Source: Thiorhodovibrio winogradskyi (lineage in GTDB: Bacteria; Pseudomonadota; Gammaproteobacteria; Chromatiales; Chromatiaceae). Taken from it: 64,000 bases of DNA. A program made the position numbers and the translations under genes. The stretch spans positions 4,785,531-4,849,530 of the forward strand of contig NZ_CP121472.1 of assembly GCF_036208045.1 (NCBI RefSeq), in the 5' to 3' direction. A model generated the notes under the pieces. It had not been told where the DNA came from. It was given only the letters and a program-made list of their open reading frames with translations, and ran no database searches. Below, piece after piece: positions 16,032-25,667 of the stretch (position 1 is its first letter; each line of letters starts with the position of its first letter).

Positions 16032-17237
16032 TCATGCGAGGCGCTCTCTCAAAAGACGTAACCAATTCTTGAGGTCAGTCGGCAGATAGGTTCGGAAGCC
16101 AGGCTTCAGACCACGCGGATAACGCCAATGCTCGATGGGATAAGGCGCCGCGATCCGCGTAGGTTTTGAAACGAGAGTCTCTAAGATCGAAAAATACGCT
16201 TGCGCCATCGTTGAAAGGTCAAACCGACCGATGACGCTTTCCCGCGCGGCAGTCGACATCCGACTGAGTCCGTCAGGGTCTCTATGCAATTGTTCAATCG
16301 CCTGCGCCGCCGCCTGGACATCGCCGATCGGAAACAGCAGGCCATTCTCCCCAGACCGCACCACGGTCTCGGTGACGCCCTTGATCCGCGAGGCGACTGG
16401 AACGCAACCGGCCGCCATGGCTTCGACGAGAGACAATGGAAGCCCTTCGAAACGGGAGGGAAACAGAAAGACGTCATGGCTGGCCAAGACCTTGGGCACC
16501 TGCTCGGCGTCGACGCGACCGATGAAACGGACACGCTCGCCAAATCTGGCGCAGCGTCGCTTGAGTTCCGCGAGGTCGGGACCATCGCCCGCGATCGTCA
16601 ACTGACCCACGTCGGCAGGCAGACGCTCCAGGATCTCGGGTAGCCAGAAAATGCCTTTGTCCGAGTTGATGATTCGCCCCAGGGATAACAGGCGCAAGGG
16701 TCCATCCTGGCGGGGAAGGCGTGTCGCGGCTTGAAAGCGAGCCAGATCCACGGCGTTGGCAATGGCCTGCGTGCGATCGGCGGAAAAGCCGTATTGGTGG
16801 ATCAAGTCATCTCTGATCCGGGGCGAGACCCCAACGGTGGCATGCACATGGTCGCGGATGGCCCGCGCCGCCGCGTAGGTGGCCAGGGTGATGGTATGGA
16901 CGATCATCACCCGCTTGACGGCGGGATCCAGAAACCGAATCGCATTGGTGGCCACGCGGCCCGAGAGGACATTGACGAAGACGCCATCAAAACCGGCTTC
17001 CACCAGATGGCGGTTCAACCGCCGCGCCTGTTCCCGCTCATTTTCCTCGTCTCCCGCGATCACCGCTCCGTGAGACAGGTCGGATTGCCAACGCGGGTCC
17101 AGCATCGCGGCCTGCGCCTTCGGACCGACGCCAAGCCAGGACACGTCGACGCCATGCTCAGCCAGGCCCTTGCGCAGCGAGCGATAGACGCTGTAGGTGC
17201 CGCCGGTATGCGGGATGCCGAAATAGGCGAATTTCAT
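16032..17237 (-). CDS. Glycosyltransferase family 4 protein
   Basis: A 401-residue GT-B transferase, presumably adding one sugar to the lipid-linked EPS repeat unit at the cytoplasmic membrane. The N-terminal domain starts MKFAYFGIPHTGGTYSVYR. The C-terminal nucleotide-sugar domain shows LLSLGRIINSDKGI, FIGRVDAEQVPKVLASHDVFLFPSRFEGLPLSLVEAMAAGCVPV and NGLLFPIGD, the E-x7-E region of GT4. Start at 17237 follows a strong GGAGGG site and overlaps the upstream stop (ATGA). Its own stop overlaps a truncated ATG that belonged to the gene now at 39742, so it was once followed directly by another GT. Sugar specificity unknown. Confidence 0.9.
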   Translation of the reverse strand: MKFAYFGIPHTGGTYSVYRSLRKGLAEHGVDVSWLGVGPKAQAAMLDPRWQSDLSHGAVIAGDEENEREQARRLNRHLVEAGFDGVFVNVLSGRVATNAIRFLDPAVKRVMIVHTITLATYAAARAIRDHVHATVGVSPRIRDDLIHQYGFSADRTQAIANAVDLARFQAATRLPRQDGPLRLLSLGRIINSDKGIFWLPEILERLPADVGQLTIAGDGPDLAELKRRCARFGERVRFIGRVDAEQVPKVLASHDVFLFPSRFEGLPLSLVEAMAAGCVPVASRIKGVTETVVRSGENGLLFPIGDVQAAAQAIEQLHRDPDGLSRMSTAARESVIGRFDLSTMAQAYFSILETLVSKPTRIAAPYPIEHWRYPRGLKPGFRTYLPTDLKNWLRLLRERLA

Positions 17238-18253
17238 GCGCCTACCCTCCCGCGCGACCAGGCGCCGATGGTCAGTCGTTTGATGTTCCGTGCGGACCGC
17301 CCCAAAGACGACGGGAGCATCGACAACAGGAACCATTTGGCGTACAGCATGGGGGGCAAGAGCGGACGCAGTCTGGACATTTCCGCGACCACTGCCGTGT
17401 GACCTGATTCGGCCCACACCCACCGCAGCAGCATGTTGGTAATCTGGCGCCAGCGTTTGAAGGCTTGTCGATATTCCGATGGTGTCAAACATTGCCCGTG
17501 GGTCAGCAATTCATCGCGCAGCACGGCGACCGGACCGCGATAGGTATGTTGCGATTTCATCAGATTGCCGCCATGGCCTTCGCGATACCAAGTGAGATAA
17601 CGGCGGGATGCGGCGATGGGCCATTGGCGCGCAATGGCACAGTTCATCGCATAATCCTCACCGACAAAAATATCCTCGGGTTGACCGCCGATCGACCGAT
17701 AGGCTTCCCATCGAACGGCGCACGCCGTATTTGCCACGAAATTTCCATTCATCAGCAGGCGAGCGTAGCCATTTGTCAGCTCGGAGAAATCGAGTGACTC
17801 GCAAATCCCACGATGATGATTCGCATCGTAATCGGGTTTGCGCTGATAGTGCTGATTACCGAAAGTCAACCCAAAGCGCGGATTATCCAACATAAAACGC
17901 CCCTGAAACGCAAGGCGTTCTGGGAGCATCCTGTCGTCTGCATCAATAAAAACAATGATGTCTGCCTCGGCATGTTCTACTCCCATATTTCTCGCCGATC
18001 CTGGACCGCCATTCGGTTTGCGAATCAGCCGCACTGTCGAAAAGTCACGTTCCACCAATTCAGCCGTGCCATCTTTTGACCCATCATCGACGACAATGAC
18101 CTCAAACGGCGGACAGTCTTGCTGCGATAGCACGCTCTGCAGACATTCGGCAATATATGCCGCCGCGTTATAGGCAGGGATGACGACCGAGAGTTGGATT
18201 GGAATGCTTGTCGCTGTCACGGACAATCCCTCGACGACAGATGCGATGGACAA
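17234..18253 (-). CDS. Glycosyltransferase family 2 protein
   Basis: A 339-residue GT-A enzyme: LSVVIPAYNAAAYIAECLQSVLSQQ at the N-terminus, VVDDGSKDGT, the metal-binding region IVFIDADDRM, and FVGEDYAMNCAIA carrying the likely catalytic ED. The C-terminal hydrophobic stretch (MLYAKWFLLSMLPSSLG) may attach to the membrane. It overlaps the next gene by four bases and begins one base after the pyruvyl transferase gene ends, a tight operon. An internal start at residue 13 or so is possible; donor and acceptor sugars are unknown. Confidence 0.9.
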   Translation of the reverse strand: MSIASVVEGLSVTATSIPIQLSVVIPAYNAAAYIAECLQSVLSQQDCPPFEVIVVDDGSKDGTAELVERDFSTVRLIRKPNGGPGSARNMGVEHAEADIIVFIDADDRMLPERLAFQGRFMLDNPRFGLTFGNQHYQRKPDYDANHHRGICESLDFSELTNGYARLLMNGNFVANTACAVRWEAYRSIGGQPEDIFVGEDYAMNCAIARQWPIAASRRYLTWYREGHGGNLMKSQHTYRGPVAVLRDELLTHGQCLTPSEYRQAFKRWRQITNMLLRWVWAESGHTAVVAEMSRLRPLLPPMLYAKWFLLSMLPSSLGRSARNIKRLTIGAWSRGRVGA

Positions 18254-18254
18254 T

Positions 18255-19421
18255 TCATGCGAACAGGGCGCGAACAGTCGTCGGATTTATGCGGTGACTT
18301 TGGTTATGCCGCGCGAGAAAGGCGCGGATCTCGGTTTCCGCCGCCAACAGTTCATCGATTTTCTCGACGAAACGCTCAGGTTCGAGCGTCAGGTGATCAA
18401 TCACCCAATGATCGTGGCCGAAGATGTCCTCGTTGATCCCCCGTGCCTTGACGCTGTAGCCAATCGAGAGGGTCGGCACATTTTTCGACAGCGCCGCGAT
18501 GGTCGCATGGGTCCGCGCGCCAGCGAAGCAGCGCAGCCGGGCAATCACGTCTTTGAGTTGGCGCGACGACAGATCGTATCCAGGCAGCAGTTGCAACCGC
18601 TCGGATGAATGCTGAATTTTGGATTTGACCTCGGCAAGAAAGGCCGCATCGTCATTACCAGGTTGCATGACATGTGGGATCAATAGGAACGAGCTTTTCG
18701 TGTTGGCGAGGAGGGTGTCAAGCCAGCTTGCCGCCTCATTGACCCAACGATCCGGTGATGGGCGATAGCGCGCGAGCAGCGGCGAGAGATTGACGCCAAT
18801 GGCACCTTCGGCAAGCAACCGCTCGATCTCTGGCGACAGTTCCGCTGGCGAGGATTCCAGCGAAAAAGCCGGGTCTGGCATCAGCACGACGTTATCCCTA
18901 ACGCCCAGCCCGTCCAGGTAGCGCTGGGTGCGCGTCTCACGGACGACGATCCGATGAACGCGTTTCAGATTGTCGGCGGCATCGCGTTCGAATGTTGGAT
19001 CCTTGTCGAAAGGGCCGACCGATGCACCCCAGATCACCAGCTTTTTACCCGCCGCCAGGATGCGTTCATTGGCCTCGAAATAAGTTCGCGCACTCCCATA
19101 ATCCATCGAATAGTTGTCACCACCGAGCGAGAGAACCACATCGGCCCAGGGCAAAAACCGCTCGAAGTTGAATCGATGGCCCTGAATCCGCTTGGCAATC
19201 TGCCAGCGGAGACCCGGCAGCGAACGTATCTCCGGATGACAGGCATGTTTGAGTTCAGGAAGATTCAGATATGGCGTCTTCAAAACGCGATCATCCTTGA
19301 ATGAGCTATTGATAAATCTCGAATCCGGAAATGCGGATTTCAGCAGATCGTAAGTCGATAACAGGATCGCCTCGCAGCCGCGGTTTCCGGTTGATCCGTT
19401 TAATACAAATAAATGATTCAT
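18255..19421 (-). CDS. Polysaccharide pyruvyl transferase family protein
   Basis: A 388-residue protein of the WcaK/CsaB fold: MNHLFVLNGSTGNRGCEAILLS at the N-terminus, ADVVLSLGGDNYSMDYG, VIWGASVGPFDKD and a C-terminal GARTHATIAALSKNVPTLSIGYSVKARGI. Family members transfer pyruvate ketals from PEP to sugars, giving acidic polysaccharide. ATG at 19421 is preferred over a TTG at 19448 because similarity begins at MNHLF, though neither has a good ribosome-binding site. It lies between the FrhB-like and GT2 genes. Confidence 0.88.
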   Translation of the reverse strand: MNHLFVLNGSTGNRGCEAILLSTYDLLKSAFPDSRFINSSFKDDRVLKTPYLNLPELKHACHPEIRSLPGLRWQIAKRIQGHRFNFERFLPWADVVLSLGGDNYSMDYGSARTYFEANERILAAGKKLVIWGASVGPFDKDPTFERDAADNLKRVHRIVVRETRTQRYLDGLGVRDNVVLMPDPAFSLESSPAELSPEIERLLAEGAIGVNLSPLLARYRPSPDRWVNEAASWLDTLLANTKSSFLLIPHVMQPGNDDAAFLAEVKSKIQHSSERLQLLPGYDLSSRQLKDVIARLRCFAGARTHATIAALSKNVPTLSIGYSVKARGINEDIFGHDHWVIDHLTLEPERFVEKIDELLAAETEIRAFLARHNQSHRINPTTVRALFA

Positions 19422-19455
19422 CTGTTTAGCTTTAATTGGCGATAGCAACTGTTTA

Positions 19456-20874
19456 TCAAGGAATCTGCCGTAGTTTCCTGCGCGCCAAACTGATTATTCT
19501 GCCAAGGATATCGCCGTTGATTGCGCGATATTCTCGATATAAAGGCTTCATTTGGTCAAGGAAAAAAGCGATGTCATTTTTATTCCGCGCCACATCGAAC
19601 GCATCATGGCTCAGCTTTCTTAATTGCGCGCGCAAATCTTGGCGTTTTCGCTCGAATCGCGGAAAGAGAAAGATCAATGGTGCTGGTCGCTTGCGCGGGG
19701 TCCAGCAATTGTCTTTTTTCTCCGAATAAAGACGATAGGCAATGGCATCTTTTCGATGTCGCAGGCCGCCAGCTTGTGATGCGACCGCAAGCGCGATCGG
19801 TAACTCCTGAACGTCAATTCTTCCGCATTTGCTGGCCGTATCTAATAGTTTGTGAATGTCAGGATTGCGAATAATCAGAATATTCGTACCCTTGCTGTCA
19901 TTGACGAACTGCGGGAGCCAGGCATCGCCGAGAACAACGTCCGCCGTTTCTGAAAAGACATCGTCGCAGAAATCGCAAGATTTGTATTTGAATGCGCCAG
20001 CCCCCCAATCCGTGCCGAAAAGATCGCTCGCCGTGCTGATCATCTCTTGCTCACCATCGCTCGCACTGACGCAATAACGATCGGCTGGAGCGTGATCGTC
20101 CTTGACACGAAAGTCAAATGATTTCAATGCTAACGGGTCAATCCCAATTTGCCATGCCAGGCTCTCCGCATAGCGCGTACTTTTCAGATGACCACAAACG
20201 AGGCCAACGCAATATTTGATGCGTTCTTTGAATACGGGATCTTGCCGCTGAAGCAGCCGCACACTTTTGATAAAGCATGGAAGACCGACGAAGGCATAAC
20301 GACCCGGCCGATCTCGTACCGAGTGAAGAACCGAAGATAATTCGATCGGATAATAACGTGACTTGGCGCCGTCTCGAATGCTATCGGAACTATCGGATAT
20401 TGTGTAGACAAACAACGGTCCGTTGTCATCGCTGGGCGGAAGGGGTTGAACGTGAATGACGTAATCGATCAAATCTAACTTAAAAAGCTCATGGACAATC
20501 CAGGTGCCGAAACCACCCGAACTTCCCCTCGCGCGAAAATCGCCTTCGGCTACGTAGCCTGAGTAGACCGAGAAAAAATAACCGGCATTTGAATCGCGAT
20601 CACAGACGTCACCGTAAAGAGGCTGCGCGAGTTGATCTTCCGTCAGGGCCTCGTCGGAAAATGGGCACACTGTTTGAACGTCAATCGTGGCATGCGCGGA
20701 TTGCAATATTGGAATCCGTTGTGCCTCATATTGTCCATGATGATTCATCTTCATCTGGAATGGTGCGGCCATGATAGACGCGCATGCACCGCAACCCACG
20801 CAATAGCCATTCCGGATGACTGTTGCCTCAAGTCGTCCAGCGGCAGTCGCGTCATGGTGAAAGCTGTTTGTCAT
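19456..20874 (-). CDS. Coenzyme F420 hydrogenase/dehydrogenase beta subunit-like protein (EPS type)
   Basis: A 472-residue FrhB-like protein. An N-terminal CVGCGAC cluster motif (about residues 25-31) is a ferredoxin-like iron-sulfur site; RGSSGGFGTWIVHEL and FVGLPCFIKSVR, then CVGLVCGH and CDFCDDVFSETADVVLGDAW, are the usual catalytic-domain signatures. FrhB-like proteins occur in many polysaccharide clusters next to pyruvyl transferases, where their reaction is not defined and F420 use is not assured. It starts within two bases of the flippase stop. Confidence 0.85.
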   Translation of the reverse strand: MTNSFHHDATAAGRLEATVIRNGYCVGCGACASIMAAPFQMKMNHHGQYEAQRIPILQSAHATIDVQTVCPFSDEALTEDQLAQPLYGDVCDRDSNAGYFFSVYSGYVAEGDFRARGSSGGFGTWIVHELFKLDLIDYVIHVQPLPPSDDNGPLFVYTISDSSDSIRDGAKSRYYPIELSSVLHSVRDRPGRYAFVGLPCFIKSVRLLQRQDPVFKERIKYCVGLVCGHLKSTRYAESLAWQIGIDPLALKSFDFRVKDDHAPADRYCVSASDGEQEMISTASDLFGTDWGAGAFKYKSCDFCDDVFSETADVVLGDAWLPQFVNDSKGTNILIIRNPDIHKLLDTASKCGRIDVQELPIALAVASQAGGLRHRKDAIAYRLYSEKKDNCWTPRKRPAPLIFLFPRFERKRQDLRAQLRKLSHDAFDVARNKNDIAFFLDQMKPLYREYRAINGDILGRIISLARRKLRQIP

Positions 20875-20875
20875 T

Positions 20876-22387
20876 TCAGCCCTTTCTCCCTTTGATTGTC
20901 ACCAATGTAGTTTGGTATATATCCATTATTTCGATGCGCACGTCCTTGATCGTCAGGCCCGCCAGTAAATAAAAAACCAATGCGACTGGAAGAAAAATGA
21001 CAATCCCTGTTGTTGCATTTACGATCTCCAAGGACGACCTTAAGCCGATTAAGGCCAGTAACAGGAAAAGCGCCAATGCCAGAAAAGGCAAGAAAACGTT
21101 AAGGAAATCAGTTCTTGAAACAGGAATATGTCGGCTCGCGTAAACAAGAAAGAAGGGGAGCCGAATCAATAATCCGGATAGTGAGTATGCGGCGATAATA
21201 CCCATGCTGCCCCATATGGAACCTATAGCCACCGAGACGGCTATAATGCCGAGCGTCATCAGTTTCCATTTGAGCAGAGCATTAGCCTTGCCGGCCGCGA
21301 TCAACAGGATACTCGTTATGGTTGCCACCGGTTCCACTAAGGAAAAGACGGCGAGTAGACGAAACATCGGGACAGCGGCGTCCCAACCGGGACCAAGGAA
21401 GATGTCCACAATCCAATCAGCCAGCACGACCATGGAGACGGTGATGAACATCGTCAACAATGACACCTTGCGAATCAACGACAGCGCGGCCCGCCTGAAT
21501 CGCTCTGGATCACCAGCAACCCGGCAAAGCGCGGGTTGCGCCACGTTCATCACCGGCGGGAGGATCTGAGTCGAAGGGATCGCCGTCAGGGTGTTGGCGC
21601 GGTTATACAAACCGAGTTGTTGCGCGCCTCCCACCAGGCCGACAACAAAGGGCGTGAGGTTCGAGGCGAGATAACCGACGAAGTTTGCACCAGTCAGACT
21701 GATGCCAAATCTCAACATCGGCCGGACGCCGGTGCCGCGCAACGGCGCGCCAGGGCACCAGTCGCTTGCCAGCCAGACCAGTATGACTTGGGATGCCGTG
21801 GTGCTCAGCGTCAAGATGACCAGTGACCAGTACCCCAGCCCGCCCCAAGCGGAAACGATTCCGGCCAAGACGCCGCATGTCATGGAGATCACATCAATGC
21901 GCGCGAGCACCTTGAATTGCATCTGGCGTTTGAGTAAAGCCGTGTGCTGAACGGCCAAACCGCCGATCAAGAAGGACATCGAAAGGACAACACCGATCCA
22001 GGTCAGACGTGGTTCGTCATAGACCAGGGCGAGCGCCGGTGCGCAAGCGATCGTCAGGATGGTCAACAGGAGGCCAAGGGCGACATTGATCCAGAAGAGA
22101 TTGGAGATTTGCCCTTGAGTGACATCCGGACGCTGGATCGTCGCCATGGATAAGCCGCCATCCATGAATTTACTCAATAAGCCGGTCAGAATCGTGACCA
22201 TCGCGACGAGGCCAAAATCCGAGGGGCTGAGCAAACGGGCTAGCACCGCGATGGAGGTCAACTGGATGACGAACTTGAAGCCCTGAGCAACGAAAGTCAC
22301 GCCCGTGCTGCGTATCGTGTGTACTTTGAGGTCACCCAGTAGGTGATCCGTCGAGAGATGGTCCGTTTTTTTTATGGAGGAGTTCAA
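20876..22387 (-). CDS. Lipopolysaccharide/EPS flippase (Wzx-like, MOP superfamily)
   Basis: A 503-residue integral membrane protein with about 12-14 hydrophobic segments, e.g. FVIQLTSIAVLARLLSPSDFG, LFWINVALGLLLTILTIACAPALAL and FLALALFLLLALIGL. The N-terminal ARLLSPSDFGLVAMV is the signature of the polysaccharide transporter branch, which moves lipid-linked repeat units across the inner membrane. It is the first gene of the minus-strand EPS operon. Substrate unknown. Confidence 0.9.
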   Translation of the reverse strand: MNSSIKKTDHLSTDHLLGDLKVHTIRSTGVTFVAQGFKFVIQLTSIAVLARLLSPSDFGLVAMVTILTGLLSKFMDGGLSMATIQRPDVTQGQISNLFWINVALGLLLTILTIACAPALALVYDEPRLTWIGVVLSMSFLIGGLAVQHTALLKRQMQFKVLARIDVISMTCGVLAGIVSAWGGLGYWSLVILTLSTTASQVILVWLASDWCPGAPLRGTGVRPMLRFGISLTGANFVGYLASNLTPFVVGLVGGAQQLGLYNRANTLTAIPSTQILPPVMNVAQPALCRVAGDPERFRRAALSLIRKVSLLTMFITVSMVVLADWIVDIFLGPGWDAAVPMFRLLAVFSLVEPVATITSILLIAAGKANALLKWKLMTLGIIAVSVAIGSIWGSMGIIAAYSLSGLLIRLPFFLVYASRHIPVSRTDFLNVFLPFLALALFLLLALIGLRSSLEIVNATTGIVIFLPVALVFYLLAGLTIKDVRIEIMDIYQTTLVTIKGRKG

Positions 22388-22714
22388 TGGGGCTTGGTCG
22401 ACTTCAGGGTCACGACTTCGGGGGTCACAGACGCAAACGGCAGAGAGATTCGGAGTCTCCTATTACACGCTTTCCCGAACACCAAGGTCAGCTTCCGAAA
22501 GATGCGACCCGCTGAAGGCGGGATATCTTCCGCTTTGTTCCTGCAAGGGTCGGGGCTGGTCTTGCAAGACGACCGTTTTTCGAGAGGGCCTTCGTCATCG
22601 CGCGAGTTCCGGGGACAGTTTACTGAATTCGAGGAAGGGGTTTTGGAGTAGAAAAACCGGGACAGAAAAACCGGGACAGACTATGGTTTCAGATTGGAGT
22701 GGTTGCTGATCCGG
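22388..22714. other. Upstream region of the EPS operon with repeated motifs
   Basis: No gene seen. It should hold the EPS operon promoter but no clear -35/-10 pair could be assigned. It carries a GTTCCGGGGACAGTTTACTG motif near 22608 (a variant recurs near 22795) and two tandem GAAAAACCGGGACAG motifs near 22652-22680 that recur near 24940 and 25781. Confidence 0.5.
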
Positions 22715-22791
22715 TCATTCATTGGACTGTGATCCCAAATAACGGTCGATTGCTTCAAGAATGCGCCTGGCATCGCCTACATCTCGCTTTG
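22715..22791 (-). pseudogene. HEPN-domain gene, duplicated 3' end
   Basis: The frame reads KRDVGDARRILEAIDRYLG to a stop, the last 25 or so residues of the HEPN protein at 25830-26219. About 110 bases (22682-22791 versus 25796-25905) are nearly identical. Only this tail is present. Confidence 0.8.
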
Positions 22792-23013
22792 AGTTCCAGG
22801 GACAGTTTACTGAATCCGAGAAAGGGGTTGTGAGCCGACCGGGCGCTCCCCAGAGGGTCGGGCGAAGTCTGTGTTCGCTTTTGACCGCCGCGTTTCCCGG
22901 CGCTGCCGCAAGCCTGTTAGAGTACGCACCGCGTACCGTTCCTGGCTTAAAATACACCCCCGCTGTCTGCGCCATGGCCCGGTGTCGATTCCCGCTATCC
23001 CTCAACGATCCGC

Positions 23014-23580
23014 TCATCCCTCGAACTCCGTGTAGACGGCATCCAGGCCGTCGCCTGTCAACACCCGCGCCGACCAGCGGAGCAGGGTCTCGGCATTCGC
23101 CGCTTGCACACGCTGTCGGATCGCGTCGCTCTGTTGACCAAATTTGGTGAGCATGTGGAGCAGGATGGTGGCCTCGCCTTCCTTGCGTCCTTCCTGGCGC
23201 CCTTCCTCAAGAACCTGCGCTAAACCTTGCTGAATGAACCGTTCGGCGAATCCGCTCATGGTGAGAGCCTCCCATGTATAGCGTTGTTGGTAGATGACCC
23301 GTTCATTGTCGTCGACATGCGCTTAGACCTTGATGCGGTCTTCGGGCGCATAGGCCATGTTGGGCAGGTTCAGTCGGGCAACGAGGTTGGGGCTGTCGAA
23401 GTGATCGCGCGCGGGGGTCTCGAAGAGCGGGCAGGCGAGATAGCGAAACTCCAGATACCGCTGATGATCGCCGCCCAGGTTGAGCTGGGTCGTATAGGTT
23501 CCGGCATGCAGAAAGATGATGATCGGGACGACGCGCTAGGTGTCGAACAGGAGATTCTTGAAATTCTGGTCGTGGCTCAT
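23014..23580 (-). pseudogene. Rpn-family nuclease gene with deletion and stops
   Basis: From 23580 the minus strand reads MSHDQNFKNLLFDT then a stop. It resumes as VVPIIIFLHAGTYTTQLNLGGDH, FRYLACPLFE, NLVARLNLPNMAYAPEDRIKV, another stop, and ends with an intact tail (MSGFAERFIQQGLAQVLEEG...FTEFEG type, 81 residues). This matches a family of Rpn-like proteins that begin MSHDQNFKN. The nuclease core is deleted and at least two stops are present. The 81-residue tail at 23014-23259 could still be translated alone. Confidence 0.65.
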
Positions 23581-23618
23581 CGGCGGGTCGTGGTACTCGG
23601 GTTCATCGAGGACGCGTT

Positions 23619-24022
23619 TCAGAATCCCTGGCGTTGCTGACGACGTAACAGATCGTCGAAGTAGGCAATGGTCGGTTTGAGCCCCTCGCGCAAGGCGATC
23701 GTCGGCGCCCATCCAAGCTGTTCCCGCGCGAGGGTAATGTTGGGCTGGCGCTGCTTGGGGTCGTCCCGCGGCATTGGTTCATGCACCAGGGGTGAGCTGG
23801 AGCCGGTGAGTTCCTTGATGGTCTCGGCCAGTTCGATCATGGTGAATTCGCCGGGGTTGCCGAGATTGATCGGTCCGGTGACGTCATCCGGGCTGTCCAT
23901 CAGGCGGACGAAGCCTTCGATGAGGTTGTCGACATAGCAGAAGGAGCGGGTCTGGGTGCCCTCGCCGTAGAGGGTGATGGGCTGATTCCGCGGGGCCTGG
24001 ACGATGAAGTTGCTGACCGATC
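23619..24022 (-). pseudogene. UDP-glucuronate decarboxylase-like epimerase, C-terminal fragment
   Basis: The open frame contains [63 protein letters not shown] and [24 protein letters not shown], the C-terminal third of a UDP-xylose synthase-type SDR. The NAD-binding N-terminus and YxxxK motif are absent. It is paralogous to the copy at 60048-61034. It lies 53 bases from the EPS MarR regulator. Confidence 0.8.
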
Positions 24023-24074
24023 TGCTTAGGGACTGGATGGTGCCGATATCGCGCGAAAGGTCTCAGTGGGGTTC

Positions 24075-24692
24075 TCATTGGGCTCGGGTTGTTGCTGCCT
24101 CGTCGGCGGTTTCAAGGTCGACGTCGACGTCGGCTTCGGTTTTGGCTTCAGCCCGCAGTTGTTCGATCTCGGCCTGCAAAGCTTGGTATTCGGCCTCTTT
24201 GCGTTTGAGGAAGCGCGCGAGGATGCGCGTTTTCTGTTCGATGCCCTCGGGCGTGAGCAGGTAGGCGTAGGCGAGCTTGTTGTTGCTGCGGCGGAAGTTC
24301 CGCGCCTTGACCCAGCCGCGCTCGATGACGGCGCGCACGCAGTAGTTGGTGCGCCCAAGGCTGATGCCGAGTGCGCGGGCAAGGTCGCGCTGGCTGGCCT
24401 GGGGATTGGCTTGCAGGTGTTTGAGGACGTGGTATTGGAGCTCGTCGTTCAAATTCGCGCGGTCTTGGTTAGGGTGCTTGCTGCGGCTGATCCCCGCACG
24501 ACCCAAGCGCTGGCGCGCACTGGCCCAGGAGTCCAGATCCCAAGGGTTATTCGGCTCCGCGAATCGGGGCGAATGGCTGTAGGCCCTTGCAGGGGCTTCG
24601 GCTTCGGGCACGCTACCGCCATACCCTGTCAGTCGAGGGTATGGGAGGGGGCGCTGCTTGGCTGTTGTTGTTGTCGTGCGGCGGGCGTTCAT
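24075..24692 (-). CDS. MarR family EPS-associated transcriptional regulator
   Basis: The C-terminal 120 residues match the EPS-associated MarR subfamily: LQYHVLKHLQANPQASQRDLARALGISLGRTNYCVRAVIERGWVKARNFRRSNNKLAYAYLLTPEGIEQK, then a coiled-coil tail. The winged helix should bind DNA and control polysaccharide genes. The ATG at 24692 gives 205 residues with an unusual 75-residue N-terminal extension. A TTG at 24452 would give the usual family length and is a serious alternative start. In the inferred pre-inversion arrangement it lies upstream of and codirectional with the whole EPS operon. Confidence 0.85.
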   Translation of the reverse strand: MNARRTTTTTAKQRPLPYPRLTGYGGSVPEAEAPARAYSHSPRFAEPNNPWDLDSWASARQRLGRAGISRSKHPNQDRANLNDELQYHVLKHLQANPQASQRDLARALGISLGRTNYCVRAVIERGWVKARNFRRSNNKLAYAYLLTPEGIEQKTRILARFLKRKEAEYQALQAEIEQLRAEAKTEADVDVDLETADEAATTRAQ

Positions 24693-24990
24693 GAGTTGAA
24701 CGTGCAGCGGTGGGATTGAAACTCGGTTCAGCCCCTTATGTCAAGGGGAATTTATCTACACGCTGTCGCCGCGTGCGAAGGCGTTCTTGGGCAATAGGTA
24801 CATCAATCAAGTCTTAATGCAGCGTGCGAGCCGAGACGAACCAATTGCAACCTCTCTGCATCCGGCTTGCGATCAATCAGAACCAAGTTCGGCCGCTGTG
24901 CGATGCGACGGCGGATAAAGGCTGGATTGAGGTTCAAAGGGGAAAAACCGGGACGGGTCTGGTTTTTTGGACACCGGGTTATCGATCAGG
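24693..24990. other. Intergenic stretch without a recognisable gene
   Basis: Only short frames without similarity. One GAAAAACCGGGACGGG motif lies near 24940. No terminator or promoter could be assigned. Confidence 0.45.
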
Positions 24991-25304
24991 TCAGGCGCCT
25001 GCGCGAAACTTCGGCCCGAACCACTTGACGGTCCAGACCATGATGGCGCGGCTCCAAGCGGGCTCGCCGAGCACAGCCATGGCTTCGTTGAAGATGTCTG
25101 CGGCCATCCGGTGGTCGACGCTGTGCGGCTGCTCGTCGCAGAGCCAGTCGTGGATGACGGCGGCTTTGCCGCTGCGCCCGACCGGTGGCAGCAGGGGCCA
25201 GACTCGGCGGGTCATGGGGCGCGGGATGGAGGCGAAGTCGGTGCGGTCGCCGGCGGGCAGGGTGATCCAGCGCGGCTCGGCTTCGCTGGCGCCGATGATG
25301 CTCT
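24991..25304 (-). pseudogene. DUF1353 protein, 5'-truncated
   Basis: The frame reads EAEPRWITLPAGDRTDFASIPRPM, RRVWPLLPPVGRSGKAAVIHDWLC, DHRMAADIFNEAMAVLGEP and AIMVWTVKWFGPKF, the DUF1353 pattern seen in phage and conjugative-element proteins. A TAG precedes IIGASEAEPR in frame and no start codon lies before 25215, so the N-terminus is lost. Confidence 0.7.
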
Positions 25305-25364
25305 ACAGCGAAATTCCTCCAGCAGTTCGTTCGGCCGTTCGGCGCGTGGTGCCTTGCGCTGGAG

Positions 25365-25667
25365 CTACAGCGAAAAACCAAAATGTGACCCGTCGGAGAG
25401 CTCAACATCGATCCGCAATTTGCCACCGGTCGCTTCGACATAGCGCTTGAGCGAAGACAGCTTGAGGTCATGTCCGGGCCTCTCCATGCCGGCAATGGTC
25501 GGTTGTTTCACGCCGAGCGCGTCAGCCAACTCGCCCTGGGTCTTGCTAGCGCGCTCGCGCAGTTCCGCTAGGTGAATGCCCAGCAGAATCTCTGTGGCCT
25601 TTTGTTGAGCGCGCGCTACAACGTCGGGCTTCTCGTCGGCGAGCAACTGTTCAAGAGTCCTGCTCAT
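25365..25667 (-). CDS. XRE-family HTH antitoxin (HigA-like)
   Basis: A 100-residue protein: a variable N-terminus (MSRTLEQLLADEKPDVVARA), a helix-turn-helix (LRERASKTQGELADALGVKQPTIAGMER) and a C-terminal strand region (GGKLRIDVELSDGSHFGFSL). This is the antitoxin of HigB/RelE-type modules with toxin-first order. The upstream toxin is only a fragment (25651-25777), so this is an orphan antitoxin. It likely binds its own promoter region. Confidence 0.85.
   Translation of the reverse strand: MSRTLEQLLADEKPDVVARAQQKATEILLGIHLAELRERASKTQGELADALGVKQPTIAGMERPGHDLKLSSLKRYVEATGGKLRIDVELSDGSHFGFSL

Noticed and set aside
16731-17402. Plus-strand 223-codon frame opposite the GT4 gene
   Set aside because: Antisense shadow with no domain; the minus-strand frame has full GT-B motifs and tight operon overlaps.
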